Below, one piece after another: positions 34,945 to 43,111 of a stretch of 43,427 nt of DNA. The stretch's first letter is position 1, and each line of letters starts with the position of its first letter. Position numbers and translations under genes: made by a program. The stretch is from positions 3,307-46,733 of the forward strand of contig DOIX01000043.1 in the NCBI GenBank assembly GCA_003511885.1, in the 5' to 3' direction. Origin of the DNA: Cyanobacteria bacterium UBA11153. GTDB taxonomy: Bacteria > Cyanobacteriota > Cyanobacteriia > Cyanobacteriales > Coleofasciculaceae. Below the pieces are notes generated by a model. It did not search any database, had not been told where the DNA came from, and saw nothing but the letters and a program-made list of their open reading frames with translations.

Positions 34945-35649
34945 TGTAAAAAAGTCTTAATTTTAAGTTATTCTGCTTAGGATCGCATTCTGCACCCTCA
35001 AATGTCACAATATGGATTGCTCGAGAATGGGGAAGAGATTGAATCTTCTCTCTAGAAAGTAGTGCCGTATAAAAAGTTACACTAACTTGGCCTAGCACTC
35101 TGAAAAATCGATTGTGACAGCACAGGCTACTGAATTTGGGCTTCAATAGTACAAACAAGTGCTGAGAGTCTGATTCCGGAAAATTTCTTGGCTTTGTTAG
35201 GATATTGCTACAACAGCGCAGAAATTTATCACAGCCAAAATAGCCTCCTCTAGATTTTTGTCCAAAAATCTGAAGGCTTGTGGCGGGATAGATTGTAGAA
35301 TGGAAAACCCTGAAAATTCTTTGTTTATTATGATATTGTCGAGGAATTTTGCCCTCGTCCCTCGATCAAGGGGAAAGCACCCTAACTTGGCTTTTCCTTC
35401 AAAACCCCACCTCTGATTTACAGAGTAAGAGGGACTGCGAGAAATACGGAACCGATTCGTCAATTTAGTAGTGTTTAATACTATATTGATAATCAGTACC
35501 CAGCGTCATGAGTATTTTTACTCAATCTGTTCCATTTTCCTGATTCTGAGATTTGACAGGGGCAGGCGAGGGCGATTAACTCTTGGAGCTTTAGAGTAAG
35601 GCTACAAACCGAAAATATCGAGCTTTGTCCAGATTATGGGCAGATATGT
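34945..35649. other. 705-base interval between two PATAN-REC genes
   Basis: No convincing gene. AGATTTTTG (35252-35260) pairs with CAAAAATCT (35263-35271). A minus-strand open frame at 35197-35463 encodes WGFEGKAKLGCFPLDRGTRA, which could be a relic or repeat sequence; I cannot place it. The length suggests a separate promoter for the downstream genes. Confidence 0.4.
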
Positions 35650-36858
35650 CTAGATCTTTAGCAGCGGTAGATGATGTTTTAAAATTTTCAGTACCTCCTC
35701 CTGCTTGATTGGCTTGGTGATAAAGCCTGATGCTCCGACTATCTTCGCTCTTGTCCGATCGATCGCACCATTCTTGCCAGTTACAATAATCACTGGTGTA
35801 TCTTTAAACACGGGAATCCGGCGAATTTGGGCACAGATTTCAAACCCGTTGGTAATTGGCATGATTAAATCCAAAAAGATGAGATCGGGTTTGTGGGATA
35901 ATAATGTCGATATAGCTTCGTATCCATCCTGAATCGTGATGCACTGACAACCAGCATTGGCAATAATGTGACTTATGGCTATATTATCGATCCGGCTATC
36001 ATCGATGCAGGCAACTAAAGGACTAATTGATGAAGGCTGATAATCGGAATTATCAAGATTACCTACTTCGATCTTTTTTTCTTTTGTCTTATTAATATAT
36101 ACAGGTAGATTGATGGAGATATTTAAGTCATCAACTGGAATAAGTCCGATTAACTCTTGACGGATGTAGGGTAACATTGGTTGAGTCATAATTAAAAGGT
36201 TTCGGTTCGATTTTGCCGCTAAATCTCTAAAGGTTAAATTACCATCTGCTAGGGAAAGTAGGTTTCGGTAAATTAATTCTGACGTTTGACGTTGCAATTC
36301 CGACTCTTGTAAGACTTTGGGAGCTAAGTTTGGAGATATCTCTGCCAATCCTCCTCTTTGCCAAGTTTCCCACAATTGCATCCCTTGTCGCCACATTTCT
36401 TCAGGATGGAAGGCAACTAAGGGTGAATCGATGTTAGTTTGAGAAATCCAACTATAGTTGAATCCTAACTCTGGATAAGAGTTTGGTTGTGCTAGGAGTT
36501 GGAATATATCGAAGATTATTTCTAGAATAGTACTTTCAATAATCTCTCCCATCTGCTCTTGTGAGATTTTTTCTTGCTTTAGCAGTTGAGTTAATAATCG
36601 GTAATTTCCATCTTGTTTCGGTAATTTTTGAGCGATGGGATCCTCAATTAATTCCGGAGAGTTGCGAGATAGGAGCCGATACCAACTACGAAGTGGATGA
36701 ATGCCACTGCCACTGTAGATTAAACCACCGTAAAAATAGAGCCGCAAATTTTTGTCTTCGGCAAATCCTAGGTCTAACCAACCTGTAAATTGTTCCCTTG
36801 CCCTGGAAATAATTTGCTGGATTAAATCGTCGGTTGTCAATATTTGGGAAGTTTTCAT
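35650..36858 (-). CDS. PATAN-receiver response regulator (PatA/PixG-type), copy 2
   Basis: 402 residues, same layout as the gene downstream. The PATAN part reads IISRAREQFTGWLDLGFAED and LYFYGGLIYSGSGIHPLRSW. The linker has NLAPKVLQESELQRQTSELI and ADGNLTFRDLAAKS. The receiver has DDSRIDN, phospho-acceptor D330 (LIFLDLIMPITNGFEI) and FITKPIKQ. It is the first gene of the chemosensory set in transcription order, 439 bases after ureF, so the operon promoter probably lies in that gap. Two PATAN-REC genes in one operon could give two separate outputs, or one may be a phosphate sink. Confidence 0.9.
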   Translation of the reverse strand: MKTSQILTTDDLIQQIISRAREQFTGWLDLGFAEDKNLRLYFYGGLIYSGSGIHPLRSWYRLLSRNSPELIEDPIAQKLPKQDGNYRLLTQLLKQEKISQEQMGEIIESTILEIIFDIFQLLAQPNSYPELGFNYSWISQTNIDSPLVAFHPEEMWRQGMQLWETWQRGGLAEISPNLAPKVLQESELQRQTSELIYRNLLSLADGNLTFRDLAAKSNRNLLIMTQPMLPYIRQELIGLIPVDDLNISINLPVYINKTKEKKIEVGNLDNSDYQPSSISPLVACIDDSRIDNIAISHIIANAGCQCITIQDGYEAISTLLSHKPDLIFLDLIMPITNGFEICAQIRRIPVFKDTPVIIVTGKNGAIDRTRAKIVGASGFITKPIKQEEVLKILKHHLPLLKI

Positions 36859-37297
36859 GGGGGCTAGTAACTCTTTTTCAGATTTCAGGTTTTTTAGATA
36901 GGAAAATTTTGATGTCCTTCACAAAATTTAACAGGGACAGAATTCAATCTATTGTGGACAATACGTTATGGATATACGCTGCCTGATGATATTATTCTTT
37001 ACCAGTATTTACTCTTAATAGAGGATGATTAACTGGTGCATTTGTAACTTGCCCATCCTTGATTGTAGATGCAATGACGGGGTAATTCGACCTAAGTCTG
37101 ATTCAAGCTAGGTTTATTTTTTTTTAATTTACTCGTTTGCTATTATAAGCTCCCTGTTTCCATAATGCCTCAGCCTAATGGCTGAATTTCACTCTGGATT
37201 GCCATTCATCGGGATTGCTCTATGTCAATAAATGTAAAATAAATGGAGAAAAACTTTACAAAAGTTTACAGTATCCCGACGAATTCCCGCCACGACT
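36859..37297. other. Interval between ureF and the chemosensory operon
   Basis: No gene. On the minus strand TATAAT (37147-37142) and TTGACA (37228-37223) occur but not at promoter spacing to each other. TCAGCC (37170-37175) and GGCTGA (37180-37185) form a small hairpin. The interval probably holds the end of the ureF transcript and the start of the chemosensory one. Confidence 0.4.
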
Positions 37298-37984
37298 CTA
37301 GCTGCGAAATAATCTGGTGTACTGAGTTTCGTGAATCATAGAAGAGATAGCTAATCCCCAGCTACAACTGTTTAAGTCGCTATCTTCCAAGGCTAAAACT
37401 TCTTGAGTGACGAGAGAAAGTTGAGGATAGGCTTCCAGGAGGAGTTGTTGCCCAAGGGTTTGCCCCAGGGGAATGAGCTTGACACCAGCACCAATGAGAT
37501 TAGATGCCCAGCTATGGAGGTAGCCGAGGCAAGCTGCGGTAATATCGATTTGCCAATCAGCCGCCGCGATGCCGAATGCGATCGCATAATTACAGGGTAC
37601 ACCAGCAGCCGATGCTAAATCCGGTAAAGAAATCTTGTCGTGAGTTGGCCGACAACGATCTAAATCTAGGAGTAATTTAATCAGAGAATTACCCATTTGC
37701 CAACTTTGCGATCGCAATTCGGCTGTTTCTTTGGCAGCAGAAGCCCAACTATTCCAGTAACCCAAAGCCGTCAAATCATTATTTCTGACACTAAGATAGC
37801 TGCGGAGCATCATGGCTGCTTCCAAGCGAATCGCGCCATGGCGTAGAGATGCTTCTAGCCATTGTGATAAGCTCTCGCGATCGCAAATTATACCCCGATC
37901 TACTAAAGTTTCCAATCCTTCGGAATAACTATAAGCACCCACTGGCAAGGTGGGGCTAGCTAGTTGTAAAAGATGTAAAATCAT
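37298..37984 (-). CDS. ureF: Urease accessory protein UreF
   Basis: UreF is the helical chaperone that, with UreD/H and UreG, opens urease for nickel insertion. The 228 residues open with the family signature LLQLASPTLPVGAYSYSEGL. They continue with a Q-W-L-x-x-x-L-R-H-G-like segment (SQWLEASLRHGAIRLEAAM) and end with a conserved run (GLAISSMIHETQYTRLFRS). It is of normal length. Unusually, its partner ureG is 17 kb downstream, beyond the whole chemosensory operon. Its ATG directly follows an A/C heptamer tract with no Shine-Dalgarno sequence. Confidence 0.95.
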   Translation of the reverse strand: MILHLLQLASPTLPVGAYSYSEGLETLVDRGIICDRESLSQWLEASLRHGAIRLEAAMMLRSYLSVRNNDLTALGYWNSWASAAKETAELRSQSWQMGNSLIKLLLDLDRCRPTHDKISLPDLASAAGVPCNYAIAFGIAAADWQIDITAACLGYLHSWASNLIGAGVKLIPLGQTLGQQLLLEAYPQLSLVTQEVLALEDSDLNSCSWGLAISSMIHETQYTRLFRS

Positions 37985-38016
37985 TGGTTGTTTGTTTTTG
38001 GTTGTTGATTGTTAAT
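37985..38016. repeat. A/C-rich heptamer tract before ureF
   Basis: On the minus strand: AACAATC, AACAACC, AAAAACA, AACAACC, A, then the ATG of ureF. The period is seven bases. Confidence 0.75.
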
Positions 38017-38031
38017 GGATATACGCGAGAA

Positions 38032-39195
38032 TCAATGTGATAGCAAGCGCACGGCTTCTCCAAAGGGAAATTCTTCTAAGGCTAATCCTCCAGGAGTGAC
38101 AACCCATAAAACTGGTAGATTCGGTGCTTCTTCTGGAAACCAACCATAGCCATCGGTGAGATAAACGCAAATTGCAGTCCCGTGCCAATCTCGATTAGCT
38201 TCAACTTTTTCAAAGAAAGGAATAAATGATGTCCCGCCACCACCTACAGGTTTGGGTATTTCACTTTTGGCATCCAAATTATATAGACCATAAGCCTCGG
38301 CATCGGCATAATAAAGTTGGCAGATAAGATGGTGATAAGCATTGAGAATTCCTTGAACTTCAGATAGAAACATATTCATTTGTCCGCTACTAATTGAACC
38401 ACTAGTATCGACGGCAACAAATACTTGTACTGATTCTCCTTCTAAAGCTTCTAGATAAAGTCCGCGTCCGATAAAACGGCGATCGAAACCTGTAAAATCA
38501 GTAGGGGTTTGGACTAAATAGCGCCAAAGGTAGGAACGCCAATTTAGTTGGGCGGGGGTTAATGCTCCCAATTCTCGCTCCATAAAACCAGGTATGCTGC
38601 CCTGACTATTACTAGAGCGAGCAATAACTATGGCTTGCTCCATGGCATTTTTCCAGTGGGCTTCTAGGGCTGTATATTTGGATTGGGCTAAACTGCCACT
38701 AGTCTCACTTCCATCTCCAGATTCTGAGGCATGAGAAGGAGGCGCATTTAATAAATCTATTTCACAAAGATGGTAATCAGTTGTGTTAGTAAGTAAAATT
38801 TCATAGATTTCTTCTGCACTCAAATGCTCCAGTTTGGGTTGGCGAATTCCACCTGGGGGAAGATCAAAACCTGGTGTCTGTGCGATTGCGCCATTAACCA
38901 CAATATCAGCTGCAATATTCCACAGCAAGGGTTCCCGCTGCCCTCGTCTTATCACGTGGAGTAAGGCGGCGTGCAAGACTTCGTGGAGCAACAATCCATC
39001 CAGTTGTGGGGGAGGTAGGGATCGCAAAAACTCTGGATTAATAAAAATATCTTTGCCATCTGTAGCGGCAGTGGGTAACATTTGAGTGGCTTGGATGCGG
39101 GCAAATAGTGCCAGGGTAGCGAAGAAAGGTGACTTAATCCGCAATCGCAGTAGGGAGGCACTGATAATTCGTTCAATTTCTATTTCTAGTTTCAT
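38032..39195 (-). CDS. DUF2201 protein: zincin-like plus VWA-like domains
   Basis: 387 residues. The N-terminal part is a putative metallopeptidase with H71-EVLH-AALLH, flanked by KDIFINPEFLRSLPPPQLDG. The C-terminal part is VWA-like: D263-T-S-G-S267 forms the metal-binding start of a MIDAS-like site, followed by GGGGTSFIPFF and VYLTDGYG. Such proteins are found beside MoxR-type AAA+ ATPases and are thought to be their partners in remodelling or activating other proteins. Here the MoxR gene lies 238 bases upstream on the same strand. The A/C-rich leader (TTAACAAACAAT before the ATG) again replaces a Shine-Dalgarno sequence. Confidence 0.88.
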   Translation of the reverse strand: MKLEIEIERIISASLLRLRIKSPFFATLALFARIQATQMLPTAATDGKDIFINPEFLRSLPPPQLDGLLLHEVLHAALLHVIRRGQREPLLWNIAADIVVNGAIAQTPGFDLPPGGIRQPKLEHLSAEEIYEILLTNTTDYHLCEIDLLNAPPSHASESGDGSETSGSLAQSKYTALEAHWKNAMEQAIVIARSSNSQGSIPGFMERELGALTPAQLNWRSYLWRYLVQTPTDFTGFDRRFIGRGLYLEALEGESVQVFVAVDTSGSISSGQMNMFLSEVQGILNAYHHLICQLYYADAEAYGLYNLDAKSEIPKPVGGGGTSFIPFFEKVEANRDWHGTAICVYLTDGYGWFPEEAPNLPVLWVVTPGGLALEEFPFGEAVRLLSH

Positions 39196-39433
39196 ATTGT
39201 TTGTTAATGGCTAATGGCTAATTGTTACTTGTTAATATAGACTATATTCTTAGAGTGTATTATGTTCGACTAACGCACCAGCTATCTTAATTATTCCAGG
39301 AGCCAGTAGTAATTTAAGTCGGTAGGGTGCGTTATCCTCAAGGCAGGGCATCATCCACTATTGGTAGTGTCACAACTCAAGTCCTATATTCCTATGGCAA
39401 TTCTAGTCCTATAGCAATTAGTAATTAGCATAT
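39196..39433. other. Spacer with TAACGCACC inverted repeat
   Basis: TAACGCACC at 39271-39279 and GGTGCGTTA at 39326-39334 are exact complements 46 bases apart. This word pair is a familiar dispersed palindrome in cyanobacterial spacers. No gene seen. Confidence 0.6.
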
Positions 39434-40435
39434 TTACAGTCCAACTAAACCTTGAAAATCTTTCATGAATTTTTGAAGATTTGGGTTGTTTTGTACCAAC
39501 TGAGCGAGGGTTCCCATTTGTCCTTTAACTCGCATCTGCCGGAACAAATCAACTGCAAATAATTGTACCCATTCAGCGCTAGCTATTTGACTCATCCAGG
39601 TAAAAGCATTGTATGCTTCAGTAGCATCACCTGCTCGTAATGCCAAACCGATGGTAGTAGCGTAGCGGATTGAAGGTTCATGAGGAAAAGGAATATTATC
39701 CCCTTTGCCTGTGAAGATATCAGTTAGATTGGGTAGAGATTGATAGACATTAACAAAAGCAGTAAATTCTGATTGAGTTGCGATGCCAACAGCGGGGGCA
39801 ATATCTAATTTTGCTTTGTGTAATTGACTTGCCATTACCCAGGAGCGAGGAGATGGCCAAGCAGGTTGGTGGGGATCGAGTTTGTGGAGGAGGCTAGGGC
39901 GAAAGGAGAGAAAAGCAAGAATTTGTTCGTGTAATTTGGTGGCAATAGCATAAGCTTTAAAACTATCAAAATCTGGCTCGACTTCTAGGTGTAAAAAACG
40001 GTTAGCAAGTGGTGCGGGCATATCAAAAACTGTTGCTCTATCTTCTTTGCGGTTTCCTGCTGCCCAGATATGCCAATCTTCTGGCACAATGTAAGAGCCA
40101 ACTCGACGATCTAAAATTAATTGTTGAGCGACTCCTTGCATGGCGGGGGGAGCCATATTAAGTTCGTCGAGAAATAGGATACCTTTGCCACTACGGGGTA
40201 GAAATTCCGGGGGATACCATTTAGAAATACCGTCTTCGGCAACAGGTAAACCGCGCAAATCAGTGGGGGCAAGTTGGGAGAGGCGCACGTCTACAAAGTC
40301 GATTTTATATTTTTTGGCAATTTGGGCAACAATACTGGATTTGCCAATACCGGGAGGTCCCCAAATCATGGTACTGATTTTGAGGTTTTTACTGATGAGT
40401 TTATTCAGGTAGGTTTTGAGGTTGACGGGAGTCAT
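39434..40435 (-). CDS. MoxR-type AAA+ ATPase
   Basis: 333 residues. Walker A is G26-PPGIGK-S33 and Walker B is ILFLDE (86-91). They are followed by LNMAPPAMQGVAQQLILDRR and a sensor-1 Asn in HIWAAGNRKED, all typical of MoxR-like ATPases. These act as chaperones for VWA-domain partners. Its ATG overlaps the stop of the upstream LRV-repeat gene (40432-40435), so the two are co-translated; the DUF2201/VWA partner follows downstream. Together they look like one functional unit of ATPase, VWA partner and repeat protein. Confidence 0.92.
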   Translation of the reverse strand: MTPVNLKTYLNKLISKNLKISTMIWGPPGIGKSSIVAQIAKKYKIDFVDVRLSQLAPTDLRGLPVAEDGISKWYPPEFLPRSGKGILFLDELNMAPPAMQGVAQQLILDRRVGSYIVPEDWHIWAAGNRKEDRATVFDMPAPLANRFLHLEVEPDFDSFKAYAIATKLHEQILAFLSFRPSLLHKLDPHQPAWPSPRSWVMASQLHKAKLDIAPAVGIATQSEFTAFVNVYQSLPNLTDIFTGKGDNIPFPHEPSIRYATTIGLALRAGDATEAYNAFTWMSQIASAEWVQLFAVDLFRQMRVKGQMGTLAQLVQNNPNLQKFMKDFQGLVGL

Positions 40436-41634
40436 AGAAGGTTAAATTCTGATAGAGTTTGCAAATTAGCTTTAGCTGCAGCACGAACAATTTGGTTGCC
40501 ATCTTTAGCTAAAGTATAAAGTATATCGATTGGGGTATTATGGTGCTGGGCAATGGCATATCTCTCTAACCATATAATAGATCGGGAGTTGTCTGTTAAA
40601 GCCTTGGCTGTAATTCGGTGATGCAATAAGGCAAAAATACGAATTGAGAAACTTTGAGACTTTTCCGTCAATTTCTCGAATACTCTTGGTAATCTGTGAG
40701 GGTAGCGAGATAAATATTCCTGGGCGATTGCGATAAGACTCACTGAATCTGGATGGCTTGCTAATTGTTTAAAAACATCAAGTGGCGATCGATCTTCGCA
40801 GGATATTAAGTATTCAGACATAAAAATTTCTGGCGGTTGATAGTATGAATTAGCCATTGATAGTATCGGTAGAATAGTTTCATATTTGGCTAGATATGGA
40901 GTAACAAAGTCTGGAATTAAACCAAACCAATCTAATTGAGATAGATATTGCTCTACCTCTTTGTCAATGGCTGCTATTTCAATGATTTTATCTTTGGCTA
41001 CTCGATCCCAACCTTGATTCATTTCTCCTGCTAAATTCACATGGAGTTTTCCTGCTTCTACTATCTCCATATTATTGCTATGAAGTAGTTGTACTAATAT
41101 CTCTTTAGGAGTTTCGGGGTTCATGGTTATTGCTAAAGCAATTTCTCGATCCAACCTATCGTTACTCTGAAGTAGTTTGGCTAATATCTCTTTAGGCGTT
41201 TTGGGGTTGATAGCTATTGTTAAAAGTATTTCTCGATCCAAGCTATCATCACTATGAATTAGTTTATCCAATATCTTTTGAGGAGTTTGCCGATTCATGA
41301 CTATGGCAAATCGCATTTCCCGATCCCTTTGATTTAGTGCCCAGTTTAAGAAAGAAATAGGTACGTCATCTTCCTTAAGGATACTCTTTAATGTGCTAGG
41401 GGGAATTTCTTCGACTAGATTTGGTTTTTCGAGTAAAAGTAGAGAAAATATTGGATTATTTAGTATTTCTTGTGGGAATTGTTGTCCTAATTCCCACAAG
41501 ATATCAGTTGGAATATTAGGATTTGCTGCTACATTTCTCCGAGTCATCCTATCGAAACAATTTGCTAGTTTCCTCAATACTTCAGGAGAAGTATGAGGAT
41601 TTTGGGCAATCTGTAGCGACTCTTCATAATTCAT
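40432..41634 (-). CDS. LRV-type leucine-rich-repeat-variant protein, copy 1
   Basis: 400 residues made largely of LRV/HEAT-like helical repeats of about 24 residues. Units include AQNPHTSPEVLRKLANCFDR, AANPNIPTDILWELGQQFPQ, AINPKTPKEILAKLLQSNDR and AQHHNTPIDILYTLAKDGNQ, sharing (A)x(N)P-x-TP-x-(E/D)IL-x-x-L. Between N- and C-terminal repeat blocks lies a non-repeat middle part (GEMNQGWDRVAKDKI ... FGLIPDFVTPYLAKYE). No cysteine cluster, as in some LRV proteins, is present. It overlaps the MoxR gene by four bases. A 451-residue paralogue lies directly upstream. Probably a protein-binding scaffold for the MoxR/VWA pair. Confidence 0.8.
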   Translation of the reverse strand: MNYEESLQIAQNPHTSPEVLRKLANCFDRMTRRNVAANPNIPTDILWELGQQFPQEILNNPIFSLLLLEKPNLVEEIPPSTLKSILKEDDVPISFLNWALNQRDREMRFAIVMNRQTPQKILDKLIHSDDSLDREILLTIAINPKTPKEILAKLLQSNDRLDREIALAITMNPETPKEILVQLLHSNNMEIVEAGKLHVNLAGEMNQGWDRVAKDKIIEIAAIDKEVEQYLSQLDWFGLIPDFVTPYLAKYETILPILSMANSYYQPPEIFMSEYLISCEDRSPLDVFKQLASHPDSVSLIAIAQEYLSRYPHRLPRVFEKLTEKSQSFSIRIFALLHHRITAKALTDNSRSIIWLERYAIAQHHNTPIDILYTLAKDGNQIVRAAAKANLQTLSEFNLL

Positions 41635-41755
41635 ATTCTCTGCCTTTGCTACTCGGGTAATTTTATCAAAAATTTTCAGGATAGTGTAGGATTATTTGAA
41701 AAAATGTCGGCAAAAAGATGACATTTCTATTTCATTTGTTTGTCAGCGGCTATAA

Positions 41756-43111
41756 TTATTGGCGATTTTGCAAATTATATTTAGCCGCACTACGAACAAT
41801 TCGGTTGCCATCTTTGGCTAAAATATGAAGTATGTCGGTTGGGGTATTAGGATTTTGGGCAATGGCATATCTTTCTATCCATATAGTAGATTTGGAATTT
41901 TCTACTAAAGGTTTTGCGGGAATTTGGTGGTGCAATAAGGCGAAAAATCGAATTGAGTAATGGGTAGAAATTGCCGCAAATTTTTCTAAAACTTTCGGTA
42001 ATTTATTGGGGTGTCGATGCAAATATTCTTGGGCTGCTGCTAGGCGAATTGTGGCTGTAGAATGGGTTAAAAAATTTTCCAGAATGCTTGTGGAGCTATG
42101 GGGATTTGGAATGGCTCCATGACAGATAATAATATTGCCTTTTTCTGTGACTAATTTCTCGATTAAACTTGCGGGTGTATTGGGATTTGATGCTACTGCA
42201 TGGCAAACTCGATAATCTGGATCGTTTGCTAATTGGTTAAGGATGTTAAAAGTGCTGTTAATATTTAAAGCTACTGACAGGCGCACTCGATAATATTTAT
42301 GATTTGCTAGTTGTTTTAATATATCAATCGGTGTGTTATGATTGCGAGCAATTAGCCATTCATCTTGAAATTTTTCTGGTGGGTTAGAGTAAAATTCAGC
42401 CGCTGATATGATGTGCAGCGACTCCCCATGTTTTTTCAGATAAGGACTAAGAAACTCTGGGATTAAACCAAGTCGATATAACTGTTGTAAATCTTCCTCT
42501 CGCCCTTTGTCAAAGTCGGCCATTTTAATAATTTTATCTTTAGCTACTTTATCCCAACCTTCATTCATTTCTCCTGCTAGGTTGACATGGAGTTGTCCTG
42601 CCTCTACTATCTCAATATTGTCCCTGTGAAGTAGTTTCTCTAATGCCTCTTTAGGGGTTTGGGGGTTCATTGTTATTGCTAACAGTATTTCGCGATCCCA
42701 TTGATTTACTGCGCAGGTTAAGAAAGAAATAGGTACGCCATCTTCCTTAAGGATACTCTTTAATGTGCTAGAGGGAATTTCTTTGACTAGGTTTGGTTTT
42801 TCGAGTAAGAGTAGATCAAATATGGGATTATTTAGTATTTCTTGGGGAAATTGTTCTCCTAATTTCCACAATACTTCAGGAGGTGTATTGGGGTTAGCTG
42901 CTATATTTTTCCGAACAGTTACATCGTGGCTATTTGCCAATTCTTGCAATATTTCAGGAGAAGTATCGGGATTTTTGGCAATCTCTCGCGCACTAATCGT
43001 ATTTTCACTTACTTTTTCCAACTCACAATCCTGAGATTCAGAGGATTGAAGTTTGGCAATCCACTCCTGAAAATAGTTATGTTTGTCATTTTTCCACATA
43101 TAACTTGACAT
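41756..43111 (-). CDS. LRV-type leucine-rich-repeat-variant protein, copy 2
   Basis: 451 residues, a paralogue of the next gene. Both share whole blocks, for example the run IFDLLLLEKPNLVKEIPSST here and its near copy there, GEMNEGWDKVAKDKIIKMAD, and the closing AKDGNRIVRSAAKYNLQ. Repeats of the (A/I)xNPxTPxEIL type are more numerous (AKNPDTSPEILQELANSHDV, ALNINSTFNILNQLANDPDY, ASNPNTPASLIEKLVTEKGN). GAGGT seven bases before the ATG supports the start. The pair arose by tandem duplication; this copy has gained repeat units in the C-terminal half. It is likely in the same transcript as the LRV-MoxR-VWA genes. Confidence 0.78.
   Translation of the reverse strand: MSSYMWKNDKHNYFQEWIAKLQSSESQDCELEKVSENTISAREIAKNPDTSPEILQELANSHDVTVRKNIAANPNTPPEVLWKLGEQFPQEILNNPIFDLLLLEKPNLVKEIPSSTLKSILKEDGVPISFLTCAVNQWDREILLAITMNPQTPKEALEKLLHRDNIEIVEAGQLHVNLAGEMNEGWDKVAKDKIIKMADFDKGREEDLQQLYRLGLIPEFLSPYLKKHGESLHIISAAEFYSNPPEKFQDEWLIARNHNTPIDILKQLANHKYYRVRLSVALNINSTFNILNQLANDPDYRVCHAVASNPNTPASLIEKLVTEKGNIIICHGAIPNPHSSTSILENFLTHSTATIRLAAAQEYLHRHPNKLPKVLEKFAAISTHYSIRFFALLHHQIPAKPLVENSKSTIWIERYAIAQNPNTPTDILHILAKDGNRIVRSAAKYNLQNRQ

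Noticed and set aside
34922..35158. 78-codon minus-strand frame overlapping the start of the PATAN-REC gene
   Set aside because: No start context and no recognisable features; probably leader sequence of the regulator gene.
37142..37228. TTGACA/TATAAT promoter for the chemosensory operon
   Set aside because: Both hexamers occur on the minus strand, but they are about 75 bases apart, far from the usual 16-18 base spacing.
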